Positions 1 to 8,663 are shown, counted from the stretch's first letter. The stretch: 11,103 nt of DNA from RGIG464 sp045643185 (GCA_045643185.1 JAZUKH010000056.1:1-11103), one strand, 5' to 3'. Numbers and translations: made by a program. Notes: generated by a model not told the origin, from the letters alone.

Positions 1-3000
1 CGTGAGGTATACATCGAGGAACAACAACGGTGTACGACGCTTAGAGAGTTGTGTGTAGGTGTTGACCAGTTTATTGCTGAAGATACGCGATTGTACGTGA
101 AGGCCGTTCTGATCTGCAAATGCGAAATTACTGGCTTCAAACGCGTAGTCGATGTTGAGTTGTTCATTGCGATCAAGTCCGTGATAATTGAAGTCTGATA
201 ACGTAATTCGGCCATAGGTACGTGCCAGATTATCCTGAATGATTTGATGAATTCGTTCAGGATCTGTTTTGGAGTTTTCCAAGACATAACGCATAATGAG
301 GCTTCGGTCGCCATTAAGATCTTCATGCGCGGTGACTTGGGCGGATCCATCGGCGTTGATGTCATATTTGATCGAGACTTTGGATACGAGCTGATCAAAA
401 GGATCCACTCGTGACTTAATGATTTCGCCATCGGGGGTCAACGGAATGACTCTTTGGCCCTGTGATTCGACTTGAAGATAGTCAAATGGAATAAAATCAT
501 CTTGGGGCTGCAGATAGATCGGGCCATCTTCGCTTTCAACAACGAGGATCGGGTCATAGTAATTCGGATAGTCCTGAGACGGGTAGGGAAGGTCTTTGGG
601 CGTGGCAAGGGATTCTATAAAGCCAATATAGTTGGGAATGCCTGCCGCATCCAGAAGCGCTTTGGTCGTTGGCATACGGGAGCCGATATGGCTCGTGATC
701 GTTTGTGTTGCACTGTGGGAGAGGTAATCATCTTCCTCGGAGTCGTCGATGTTATCGAGGACGTAATTATAGATATACTTGGTGCGTTCACGGATCGAAC
801 CTTCCGGCACGTTCATTTCGGAGAGATAATCGGTGACGTAAGGCGTGATAAGCGTTTTAGACGTTATGTTGTGGAACATATTACGTTGGAGCAGTTGCCA
901 AGAAAATTTGAATACGAACTGGATACTCGGAATGAGTTCGTCAAGCGTGACGGTTTTGGGTTCGTCAATAAATGGGGCGATATTGGTCACCAAGGTTGTG
1001 CAACGGGTAGTGTTATCGATTTGTTCACAGTAAGGTTTGACAATGTCTGGTTGAACGATGTTCTGTTGAACCTGCCAGTTGCTTGGATACTCAATGACGT
1101 ATTCAGAATGCACGATCGGTGTGCGCAGAATGCCAAAGTAGAAGCGTGCGTCCAGGAAGTTATCGGGTTGAATGGGGGCAAGTGGGTTGTTCCACCATGT
1201 GACATATTCGATATCGATAAAATCGCCCACACCAAGATTAGGTGCTGAGATGGAATCTTTATGGTCTATCGTTTCGGGTTCGTAGATCTCGTAGGTATCT
1301 TGTTTGATGGTGCGAATATGTAAGATGGCGGCATCCTTGGGTAGGTAGATCTCACCCGCGGTATTTTTGCCATCCTTGTCCAGAACGCGCCTAATAGAGT
1401 GCGTAAGCTGAAGGCATGAGCCGTTTTCAAAGTATTTGTGAACCGCGTAGTCGAGAACTTCAATATTGGAAGCATCGGAGACAGGTGCTGATGCGACGTA
1501 GTCTTTAATGACGGTCATGGCGTCTTTGCGAAGTCCCTCAAACGGTTTCTTTTCATTCATGATCCATTTGATGTAATGCGCGAATTCCTCGTTTGGCATG
1601 ACTTCAATGATGCGATCGACGAGTTTGTTGGCTTCCGCCTCTCGTCCCTGGGTGCGCAAGATGTCGATGAGTGGCATGATGACGTCGAGCTTGATTGGTG
1701 CCTGGTTGCCTTTTTCGAATTCGTCATATATTGCCATCACTTCACTGAACACGGCGTCTGGTGCTGACTTGGCTTCTTTGATCAGGCGATTGATGCGTAT
1801 CGACGCGTTGTCTGGGTAACGTGTTTCGAGGCTGGCCATGACTTTTTCGTCGCCCAGACCGCGTTGATCGTAGAACTGTGCGACACGCGGACAACGCTGC
1901 ATCGTTTCACTCAGTTCCTGACGGGCTGGCATGGCGTTGATCTGCGTCATCGCTTCGATGTATTTCAGGGTGACTGAGCACGAATCCGGTTGATAGCGAT
2001 AGGCTTCTCGAATGGCGTCTCTCGCATCGTCTTTCCAGTCTTTGGCTGAATATAAGTCTTCATAGAACAGCATGCTGTCGACGTTTTCAGGAATCTTGTC
2101 GCGGTTTGCTGACACGAGGTCGAAGGCTTGTTGCGTGTAATGCTTTTGTAGCAGGAGAGACGCTAGATTCATGATGGCGTCCACGTAGTCTTGATTCATC
2201 TCGTGAATGGATTCGAGTGAGGTGATTGCAGCATCCAGACGTGATGATTCATTGTAATCTGTGTCATAGACCATACGTGGTACGTTCATAAACACGTTTT
2301 GAACGTCGTTTGACATGACTTTTTGACGTGCTTTGATCATGGTGTCCGCACTTTTCATGTCACGGTGATAGATCGACATGACGTTGTATGCCCAGGCATT
2401 GAGTCCATTTTTTGACGTTTTATCGACGTCGAGTGCGACATAATCGGGAACCACTTCATTTAGGAAGGTCGATGCAGCGCGTTCTGCACGTGGCGTCGTT
2501 TCGGTCAGGGCTGACAGACGAGGTGGTTGCGCATTCTCGCTTTGTTTGGCAACAGGTACGAGCCAGACATGGATCGCTTCGTCGGTGGTTAACGTCATTT
2601 TGGACAAACGCACGCGCAGCGTGTGATGACCGGGGTCAACATTCAGACGGGTTATGGAGACTGGATTGTGGTGAACGCCTATAAACTCTGCACTCGTGAC
2701 TGATTTTTGATCGACCTGTGCTTCAAAACCGTTAGGCGAGGCAATGACCAGCATCACATCCATATTTTCGGCTGCGTCAAAGGCTGTTTCGCCGACGTAA
2801 AGCCCCAGGTGAGCGGCTTTAAACGTGGTTGAAGTGCGAGTGGCATAGTGGAAGGCGTTGAGTGTTCGGCCTTCAAAATCCGTTGAGTCGGGCAAAACAG
2901 GCTGGTCGTCGAACGGTAACGGAATGTCTGATTCAGTCAAGACACGCTTGGTGAACGGGCCAAGCCATGAAAACTTCGTGAGCGGAAGTGCGATCGGGTG

Positions 3001-3468
3001 CGAAGGCGCTGTGAGTTCGCGCGTGATGGCATAATCTATGACCTCGTTATCGAGAAGCGTTAGCAACGCTTTGGCGTAAGGTTGTTCTGTGCGAAGTGAT
3101 AAAATATCGTTGACTGGCGTCGTTGCACGCGTGTTGTTAATCGATTGGATAAGTTGGATGATCGCCGTCGGGGTCAGGCGATGATCCGGGTATTTTTGAA
3201 TGAACTGAATGTAGCGCTTCATGCCTGATGGGACATCCAGGGTCTGATTGGCATTTTCGGCCCACAATAACATGGATTCTGCATCCGCCTGGGCTGTTTC
3301 ATCGTTCAAAACTGTGTCGAGGGGGTGACCGAGCAACCAAGCTGTCATGGCACTATTGGCTTGGGCTGAATAGTCTGTTGGCCAGGCTGAAACGACATCT
3401 TTCGTCGTTCCAGCGCACGCACACAGACAAAATGAGAGGATCAGAGAAAACAAGAATTGGTTTTTCAT
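1..3468 (-). CDS. Putative lipoprotein, TPR-DUF3857-transglutaminase-like with degenerate catalytic triad (3' end cut by window edge)
   Basis: An open frame of 1156 codons runs from ATG at 3468 without a stop to the left edge, so the C-terminus is missing. The N-terminus is a lipoprotein-type signal with a hydrophobic stretch (residues 5-17) and lipobox LCAC ending at Cys18. Next come a helical region (about 20-155), a beta-sandwich-like module opening with WLGPF (about 157-312), TPR-like helices (about 340-670), a DUF3857-like beta domain (about 675-860) and a transglutaminase-fold region (about 875-1000). The fold is recognisable from IYNYVL and the ALLDAAGI helix. The catalytic Cys aligns with Ile928 (or Arg931 if Gly929 is taken as the GDC glycine), His with Pro973 and Asp with Gln987. 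It is therefore probably not an enzyme, and may be a binding or scaffold protein. It shares its architecture with the next gene upstream and sits 47 nt behind it. Only a weak Shine-Dalgarno (GAG) precedes the start. Coding status is secure; the role is unknown. Confidence 0.93.
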   Translation of the reverse strand, partial: MKNQFLFSLILSFCLCACAGTTKDVVSAWPTDYSAQANSAMTAWLLGHPLDTVLNDETAQADAESMLLWAENANQTLDVPSGMKRYIQFIQKYPDHRLTPTAIIQLIQSINNTRATTPVNDILSLRTEQPYAKALLTLLDNEVIDYAITRELTAPSHPIALPLTKFSWLGPFTKRVLTESDIPLPFDDQPVLPDSTDFEGRTLNAFHYATRTSTTFKAAHLGLYVGETAFDAAENMDVMLVIASPNGFEAQVDQKSVTSAEFIGVHHNPVSITRLNVDPGHHTLRVRLSKMTLTTDEAIHVWLVPVAKQSENAQPPRLSALTETTPRAERAASTFLNEVVPDYVALDVDKTSKNGLNAWAYNVMSIYHRDMKSADTMIKARQKVMSNDVQNVFMNVPRMVYDTDYNESSRLDAAITSLESIHEMNQDYVDAIMNLASLLLQKHYTQQAFDLVSANRDKIPENVDSMLFYEDLYSAKDWKDDARDAIREAYRYQPDSCSVTLKYIEAMTQINAMPARQELSETMQRCPRVAQFYDQRGLGDEKVMASLETRYPDNASIRINRLIKEAKSAPDAVFSEVMAIYDEFEKGNQAPIKLDVIMPLIDILRTQGREAEANKLVDRIIEVMPNEEFAHYIKWIMNEKKPFEGLRKDAMTVIKDYVASAPVSDASNIEVLDYAVHKYFENGSCLQLTHSIRRVLDKDGKNTAGEIYLPKDAAILHIRTIKQDTYEIYEPETIDHKDSISAPNLGVGDFIDIEYVTWWNNPLAPIQPDNFLDARFYFGILRTPIVHSEYVIEYPSNWQVQQNIVQPDIVKPYCEQIDNTTRCTTLVTNIAPFIDEPKTVTLDELIPSIQFVFKFSWQLLQRNMFHNITSKTLITPYVTDYLSEMNVPEGSIRERTKYIYNYVLDNIDDSEEDDYLSHSATQTITSHIGSRMPTTKALLDAAGIPNYIGFIESLATPKDLPYPSQDYPNYYDPILVVESEDGPIYLQPQDDFIPFDYLQVESQGQRVIPLTPDGEIIKSRVDPFDQLVSKVSIKYDINADGSAQVTAHEDLNGDRSLIMRYVLENSKTDPERIHQIIQDNLARTYGRITLSDFNYHGLDRNEQLNIDYAFEASNFAFADQNGLHVQSRIFSNKLVNTYTQLSKRRTPLLFLDVYLT

Positions 3469-3482
3469 ATAGCTATCTCGCA

Positions 3483-3496
3483 GATCTCAAGAGATC
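3483..3496. repeat. Perfect inverted repeat in the gap between the two large genes
   Basis: GATCTC and GAGATC are separated by two bases, giving a 6-bp stem in the 47-nt gap between the 1255-aa gene and the lipoprotein gene. On the minus strand no T-run follows it, so it does not look like a Rho-independent terminator. It could be an RNA-processing or stability element, or a protein site, or chance. It ends 14 nt before the lipoprotein start codon. Confidence 0.4.
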
Positions 3497-3515
3497 AAAA
3501 ATCGATGAAAAGAAT

Positions 3516-6500
3516 TTACTGAATGGCAATTGGCGTGTTCAGATGTTGGTCGATTTTCTGGAAAAAGTCTTGCCATGCCTTGTATTCCGACGGTTCAACG
3601 CGAGTTTTGGTGACGTGGGTAACCGTGTACACGCTGTAACCTTGGGCTGTTGGTGTGAATTCGATGGTAAAATCGCCAAACTCGTTTTTGAACGAGGTCG
3701 GGGGCGGTAATTCAGCGTGTTTGCCTTCAGGTAGGATGATGTTGAGGTGTCTGGCTAACGTTTGAGGCACCGGGACTAACAATGGAAGTTGGCGATCAGC
3801 ACCGGATGTGAATGACTGCATCAGGATTGAATTTCTGATGATTGGGGTTAAATTAGTCATATTGGAAAAGGAAGACAAGGGCGCTGTGGCTTTGAATTGA
3901 AAGTCGACCGGGACTTCAAGGTTGTCGATGTCACCGAAGTCGGCAGATATGATCTTGGTGCCTGCAATTTGGCTAGCTATGTCGGATTGAAGGCGATCTA
4001 ATTGAATATCGGTGTTTTCATTTTTATTAGGTTTGGCATAGCGCGCTCGGTAATAGGGTGCCTGGGATCCTGTGTAGATATACCGTTCGTTGAACAGGGC
4101 TGTGTTGTCTTTAGAGAGGTCATATTCCGCGTAGACCGTCATGGCGTTGTCTTCGGCTGACGACATGGGGGCATAGCGCAACTGGTACGTGGCATCGTCA
4201 TTGACGATGAAGGTCATGGCGCCTTGGTCCAGGGCAGGCAGTTCGTTCGTACCATTGAATTCTGCTGTACCGTCCAAATACATGTCGAATTCTGGGACAT
4301 AGACGATGGCGTGGTCAAAGAGATACGGACTGGGCAGTTTTCCATCAAGGTCGCCGTTGTTGCGTGTGCGCGTCAATACGAATTTGGCTTCGATGCCTGC
4401 TGTCTCCAACATAACTTTCATCAAACTCGCCTTGTCTTTGCAGTCGCCGAACTTGCGTGCCAGGATCTGTGGCACTGGGTAAGGTTTGAAGCCATGAATA
4501 CCGAATTCAAGGGCGACGTATCGCGTTTCCCGCAGGACGTAGTTGTAGATGCGATTGATGATCTCGCGGTGATCTGTCACCCCCTGCGTGATGCGTTTAA
4601 CTTCATTTCGGATCATGTCATCGGCTGTCCATTGCGGTTTAGCGAGTTCAATGATCCAATCTGCGAGTTGCTGCCAGTTGCTGAACGATGAAACAAGTAG
4701 GAAGGGAACGATTTCTGTCATGCCGGGCGTCATTTTTTCCATCAGGATACGGTGGGTATCCTTGGTTTCAAAGATGGAAACTGTTTCATTGCCCTGGTCT
4801 GTCTGAATGATGGGCGCTTCAAAGCCAGACTTGTCGGGTGTTGTGCGGTAAAAGTTGATCGGAAATTCTTTGGGGGCGATCACGATGTAACGTGTCCACT
4901 GCTTATTGAACGTCGCTTGCAGCTGCAAAATGTCGCCAAAATATGGAATTGAGCTCGATTCTCGATGGGTTTGGGTACGACGGAATCGGAATTCTACTCG
5001 GTCACCGACGCTTAGATCAGGAATGGAGATGACGATCTGACGCTGGTCGTAATACATGCGGTAGCTCGGATCAGCGACGTTGTACTCCTGTTTTTGGAAA
5101 ACGCGCTTGACCGTGCCGTCTTTTTTTGTCGTTGTGACTGAGATGATCTCAACTTTCTCGTCTGTCGGCGAATAGTTGATCGGAACGGCGCGAAGTGCAC
5201 GAATGCCGGCGTCATCGACGATTTCGAAGACGAGCTGATTGTACGTCGACGTGAGGCCGTTCGGTAGAATGCGTGTGATGCGTTGGTCGAGCAGAGAAAC
5301 GTGACTTGAGGCCGATTCATCGTTGTTTGCAGGAATATCCGTGATGATGAAGGGCGTTTCGTATTGTTCCTGGTTGATTGTGCCTAGCTTGTTGAAATGG
5401 CTTCTGGCTTGTAGCGTTTCGTCCTGCGGTTTGAGCGATGCCGCCATGGCATAGGCTGTGGCACTGTTTTCGGCGTCACCCATGGTTGTTGCAAACGCGG
5501 CATAGCGTTGCCAACGGTTGGGGTCGTTCGGACACTGGTCGAGCCACTGGGCATAAACAGCATCGCTGCCGATCTGCCAGCCTGCTTGGGTGAACGGCGT
5601 TATGTCGTAGCCTTTTTGGGCCAAAACATCGATGGCATAGGCATCGACCAGGTCCAGCCAATATTCCCACACGACGCTGTCATGCGGAAAACGGGCTAAA
5701 AAAGCGTCGATATCGTGTTTGTTGAGCACTAATGCCTGGGCGAGCGTCGCATCGTCGTGAGCTGCACGTGCGTCTTCAAGACGATATTTGCAGATGTTCA
5801 TGAGGTAGATCGAAGAATTCCGTTCGATGGCACGAAGCTTTTCATTCGTCTGAAGGCGTTGATCGCGTTCGTTCGGGGCGAATGTCGTCAAATAGGTCGA
5901 CAGCCAGCTGGAGTTGTTCGTATCCCCCGTCGTGTTGTCCATGATCGCACGCGCCATGAAGCGTTGAAGCGTCGCTTTTTTAACGTTGGCATTAAGAAGC
6001 GCCATGAGCATCGGGTCGAATGACTGCGTCAGGTAGGGTTTGAGGTCGGGCAGCACATCCACGAGGGCAATGGGCGAACTCTGGGCGCTTGCGGCATGAA
6101 TGGAGGCATTTGCCCAGGCGTAACCGAGCCACTTGTCATTCGGAGCTGCTTTGAGCGCTTCACGCAGAATTTCTACCTTCATCCAGTCGTCTTCGACAGT
6201 CGCTACCGCGAGCAGGATCTCGTCGACGGGGCGACTCGCCAAACTCTTGAGGTCGCGCATGATCAGGTCGCGCACGATCGTATCGGCGTCTTTCGAGTCG
6301 AGGGCGCGTGAGGCGAGGGCTGCGCGGATGGCGGAAGGCACTTTGGGGTCTTTTGTCCAGGTTTCGTAGAGCGAATCCGAAACAGGTTTGAGCGTTTCAC
6401 CAGGTGCTGCCAGGGGTTCAGACTGAATCGGTTGCGAAAGATCAACCGTGAATTTGAGTGGTTGGCCCTTTTCATCTGTCAAAAATACGCGCAGCGCCGG

Positions 6501-7283
6501 GTTCGTGTCGAGTGCAGCGACTTTGATGACCAACAGGTTTTCGCCTGGTTTGAGCGTGGCTGCCCACGTTTTGCCAAAAATCGGCGGATAAGCCGCGCCG
6601 TTCGTCGTCTGGTGAGCCACGGGGGTTCCGTTGATCCACGCAGTGATGGGCGTCGCCGTGCTGAGTTCGAGGCGCGCTTTGACGGGCTTTTTGGCGTCGT
6701 CAAGTTTGATGCGCGTGGCCAGGTAGATCACGCCAAAATCGTCGACATAGACGACATCTTCGGGCACAACAATGCCGTTGTGTGTCGTCGCCCGGTAGGA
6801 CTGCCAAGGCGCGTTGAAGCGCGCTTCTTTCAGACCTTTTGACGTGTCAAAACCGTTTTCAGGTTCAAAAGCCTGTGAAAATCCCCAAACGGACGCATTC
6901 TCAAACGGGAATGAGACATAAAACTGGTCGATCTCTCCTTCAAGGGGCATATATTCGTGACCGAGTCGCGTTTGCATATCATTGAGTTTCCACGACGCGT
7001 AACGTTTTAGCGAGGCGTTCGTGGTTTTTTGGGCGAGTGCCTGATAGGCGTCGAGGGCTCGATTCGGGTCGATCAGCGTGTCGTAGTCTTCAAGCATGAG
7101 CAACGTTTGAATGGACTCTGCCTTTTGAACATTGATCGAAGCATGAATGCGATCAAATTTCGCGGCGAGCGTCGCGTCGGCGACTTGGCTCGCCTGAATG
7201 CCAGGGGTAGGTTGGGGCGCGGCAAAGGCCTGCGTGCCCGCAAAACAAAGAATCGCTGCTGCAAGCGTCCAGGTTCTGACCAT
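3516..7283 (-). CDS. Secreted TPR-DUF3857-transglutaminase-like protein with intact triad
   Basis: The protein is 1255 aa from ATG at 7283, which has GGAG six bases upstream; an in-frame TTG at 7295 is a poorer start. A Sec signal peptide is likely cut after AFA (about residue 21), putting the protein in the periplasm or outside. Domains in order are a short helical region, a beta-sandwich-like module (about 124-281), helical TPR-like repeats (about 308-628), a DUF3857 domain (about 660-810), a transglutaminase-like core (about 878-1010) and a beta-rich C-terminal part resembling the tail usual in this family. The core has GDCKDKA with nucleophile Cys948, DHAIVYV with His991 and YLDGT with Asp1004, a complete papain-like triad. 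Family members may act as proteases, amidases or cross-linkers; the substrate is unknown. It sits 37 nt after the 93-aa gene and 47 nt before its degenerate paralog, in the same presumed operon. Confidence 0.95.
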   Translation of the reverse strand: MVRTWTLAAAILCFAGTQAFAAPQPTPGIQASQVADATLAAKFDRIHASINVQKAESIQTLLMLEDYDTLIDPNRALDAYQALAQKTTNASLKRYASWKLNDMQTRLGHEYMPLEGEIDQFYVSFPFENASVWGFSQAFEPENGFDTSKGLKEARFNAPWQSYRATTHNGIVVPEDVVYVDDFGVIYLATRIKLDDAKKPVKARLELSTATPITAWINGTPVAHQTTNGAAYPPIFGKTWAATLKPGENLLVIKVAALDTNPALRVFLTDEKGQPLKFTVDLSQPIQSEPLAAPGETLKPVSDSLYETWTKDPKVPSAIRAALASRALDSKDADTIVRDLIMRDLKSLASRPVDEILLAVATVEDDWMKVEILREALKAAPNDKWLGYAWANASIHAASAQSSPIALVDVLPDLKPYLTQSFDPMLMALLNANVKKATLQRFMARAIMDNTTGDTNNSSWLSTYLTTFAPNERDQRLQTNEKLRAIERNSSIYLMNICKYRLEDARAAHDDATLAQALVLNKHDIDAFLARFPHDSVVWEYWLDLVDAYAIDVLAQKGYDITPFTQAGWQIGSDAVYAQWLDQCPNDPNRWQRYAAFATTMGDAENSATAYAMAASLKPQDETLQARSHFNKLGTINQEQYETPFIITDIPANNDESASSHVSLLDQRITRILPNGLTSTYNQLVFEIVDDAGIRALRAVPINYSPTDEKVEIISVTTTKKDGTVKRVFQKQEYNVADPSYRMYYDQRQIVISIPDLSVGDRVEFRFRRTQTHRESSSIPYFGDILQLQATFNKQWTRYIVIAPKEFPINFYRTTPDKSGFEAPIIQTDQGNETVSIFETKDTHRILMEKMTPGMTEIVPFLLVSSFSNWQQLADWIIELAKPQWTADDMIRNEVKRITQGVTDHREIINRIYNYVLRETRYVALEFGIHGFKPYPVPQILARKFGDCKDKASLMKVMLETAGIEAKFVLTRTRNNGDLDGKLPSPYLFDHAIVYVPEFDMYLDGTAEFNGTNELPALDQGAMTFIVNDDATYQLRYAPMSSAEDNAMTVYAEYDLSKDNTALFNERYIYTGSQAPYYRARYAKPNKNENTDIQLDRLQSDIASQIAGTKIISADFGDIDNLEVPVDFQFKATAPLSSFSNMTNLTPIIRNSILMQSFTSGADRQLPLLVPVPQTLARHLNIILPEGKHAELPPPTSFKNEFGDFTIEFTPTAQGYSVYTVTHVTKTRVEPSEYKAWQDFFQKIDQHLNTPIAIQ

Positions 7284-7289
7284 AGTTAT

Positions 7290-7293
7290 CTCC
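7290..7293 (-). promoter_or_regulatory. Ribosome binding site deciding the start of the 1255-aa gene
   Basis: GGAG lies six bases before ATG at 7283. It overlaps the alternative in-frame TTG at 7295-7293, which favours the ATG. The protein then begins MVRTWTL, a normal signal-peptide N-region with one Arg. Confidence 0.75.
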
Positions 7294-7320
7294 AAATCCG
7301 TTAAGGTCGATTGAACTTAC

Positions 7321-7602
7321 TTAATCTTCTTTCTTGTATCCGGGTTCGTATTGACTGCGCACGGCGTCGATATGTTCCGCCGACGTGAAAAAATTCGATC
7401 GAACTTTGGTGTACTGCTTTTTATATTCTTCCGGATCTTCATCTTTTGACACGGTGATGGTTGCCATTTGGTCATCTGGAATTCGATCAAAATCGAAGCG
7501 TAGCGACTGGGGGGCGGAAGCCTGTTCCTCTTTTACTTTGGGGAGGTTTTGCCAGTAGCTGTTGATCTTGTCGACGAGGACATTCATTTCATCTTCGGTC
7601 AT
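7321..7602 (-). CDS. Small acidic protein of unknown function
   Basis: This is a 93-aa protein with ATG at 7602 preceded by AAGGAG at a 7-nt spacing. That Shine-Dalgarno overlaps the TAA stop of the 278-aa gene (TAAGGAG), so translation of the two is likely coupled. It has no signal peptide, membrane segment or cysteine. It carries about 20 acidic and 13 basic residues, with acidic clusters at the N-terminus (TEDE) and centre (KDEDPEE) and a charged tail (KKED). I recognise no family. It is unusual as an apparently cytoplasmic product between exported neighbours. The good start signal and tight packing support it as a real gene; its function is unknown. Confidence 0.85.
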   Translation of the reverse strand: MTEDEMNVLVDKINSYWQNLPKVKEEQASAPQSLRFDFDRIPDDQMATITVSKDEDPEEYKKQYTKVRSNFFTSAEHIDAVRSQYEPGYKKED

Positions 7603-7609
7603 AACTAAA

Positions 7610-7616
7610 CTCCTTA
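7610..7616 (-). promoter_or_regulatory. Stop/Shine-Dalgarno overlap coupling two genes
   Basis: TAAGGAG combines the TAA stop of the 278-aa gene with an AAGGAG ribosome binding site for the 93-aa gene. The start codon follows after 7 nt. This arrangement suggests translational coupling and supports the operon. Confidence 0.75.
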
Positions 7617-8450
7617 ATAATTGACGATCTCGATGCCGATACCTCGCGAGGATCTGCGTGTTTCTCTGACGAGGAAGTTGTCCTGTCTGTCAGCCATGAG
7701 CGCCTGTACGATGGATTCAAACTCGATGAACGACATAATGGGGTTATCCGGATTGAGTTCAAGGGCGAGCGTGCCGTTGGAGACCCATCGTTCAGCAATA
7801 TCCTGAACGCCGCCAACGCGTTTGATGGCTTTACGAAGAGCAACGAGCGTGTCGGCATCGGGGAGGGCGTCGATAACGAGCACTGGCTTGATGTTGTATG
7901 CCGGAATTTCGTGTTCATCCGCGTTGCTGCGTGCCATGAGTGAGAGCGAGAGGTCACTGGCGAGTTGGTTGAGCGCGCCACTTTTTGCGGTGGCTTCGTC
8001 GATGGCCGTTGTCGCCGCCGTTTGTTGGATCGACGTGTTCCTGCCGCTCGCGAGGTCGATGAGCGAAGCCTTGAGTGTGACGGTGCAGCGTATGTCTCGC
8101 GGCAACTGGTCGGCGCAATCCCAATGCAGTTTGCCATTCAAAACGCGTTTTGCGCCAAACAGACTGGCGAGTCCTTTGGCATTGTTGTCGGTGAGCGCGC
8201 CAGCCTGGTAGGCGATCGGGCTAAACATCACGTCGTTGCGTAAGATCGGGTCAATGGGCTGAATGCCGTAACGACCAAGGGCTGTGCGGAAAGCCAAGTC
8301 ATGCGTGGGCATCGTCTTGGACGGCCACCAGGTCGTCTTGGGCGCTGCGTCGTCTGTGACGAGCGTCACGAGTATGTCTTGGGCAAAACCCCATGATGAA
8401 AAAAGCGTCAAAAACGCAATACTGGTCAAAAAAGATAATAATCGTGTCAT
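7614..8450 (-). CDS. Secreted protein of unknown function, possibly CsgG/LpoB-like in part
   Basis: The protein is 278 aa from ATG at 8450, with AGGGA seven bases upstream. Residues 1-23 are a clear Sec signal peptide ending GFA before Gln24, with no lipobox, so a soluble periplasmic or secreted product is expected. Residues about 90-175 (LFGAKRVLNGKLHW, then a LIDLASG strand-turn and a long Ala-rich helix) read like the alternating alpha/beta fold of CsgG/LpoB-type envelope proteins. This is a by-eye pattern, not a search result. Cys112 and Cys122 flank a short loop and could form a disulfide. Residues about 188-252 look like a second small alpha/beta domain. It is the first gene of the presumed four-gene operon and faces murE divergently. 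The specific function is not recognised. Confidence 0.88.
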   Translation of the reverse strand: MTRLLSFLTSIAFLTLFSSWGFAQDILVTLVTDDAAPKTTWWPSKTMPTHDLAFRTALGRYGIQPIDPILRNDVMFSPIAYQAGALTDNNAKGLASLFGAKRVLNGKLHWDCADQLPRDIRCTVTLKASLIDLASGRNTSIQQTAATTAIDEATAKSGALNQLASDLSLSLMARSNADEHEIPAYNIKPVLVIDALPDADTLVALRKAIKRVGGVQDIAERWVSNGTLALELNPDNPIMSFIEFESIVQALMADRQDNFLVRETRRSSRGIGIEIVNY

Positions 8451-8654
8451 GAAACATCCCTGTCGACAGGAGCAATGGGGGCGGGCATACGTGCCCAGCG
8501 CGGTCGCCTGAGGTGTGAGTTCAAAACGCAGTGATGACCGAACGTATGTTGTTTTCGGTCAAAATGACGTCGCACGCATACGATGATTGCTGCATTAAGT
8601 CTCGATTCGACGCCAAAACGCCGCACGCCAGACGCTTATTCAAAAACGCCGTTC

Positions 8655-8663
8655 ATCATACCA
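8655..8663 (-). promoter_or_regulatory. Possible extended -10 promoter element for the minus-strand operon
   Basis: On the minus strand the sequence reads TGGTATGAT, matching an extended -10 (TGn followed by a TATAAT-like hexamer). No good -35 is seen at the usual spacing. It would give a leader of about 200 nt before the 278-aa gene. This is weak evidence from a short motif in an AT-rich stretch. Confidence 0.25.

Noticed and set aside
472..1248. 258-codon open frame on the plus strand
   Set aside because: It lies wholly inside the minus-strand lipoprotein frame, which has a signal peptide, recognisable domains and no stop over 1156 codons. The plus-strand product shows no domain pattern.
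3228..3710. 160-codon plus-strand open frame spanning the gap between the two large genes
   Set aside because: It is antisense to the ends of two well supported minus-strand genes, has no ribosome binding site I can see, and its product shows no recognisable pattern.
4224..4691. 155-codon plus-strand open frame
   Set aside because: It is antisense to the transglutaminase core of the 1255-aa gene, whose catalytic motifs are clear. Treated as a shadow.
7589..8137. 182-codon minus-strand open frame
   Set aside because: It is a different frame over the 278-aa gene, with a Ser/Arg-rich product typical of shadow translation. The 278-aa frame has the signal peptide and ribosome binding site.
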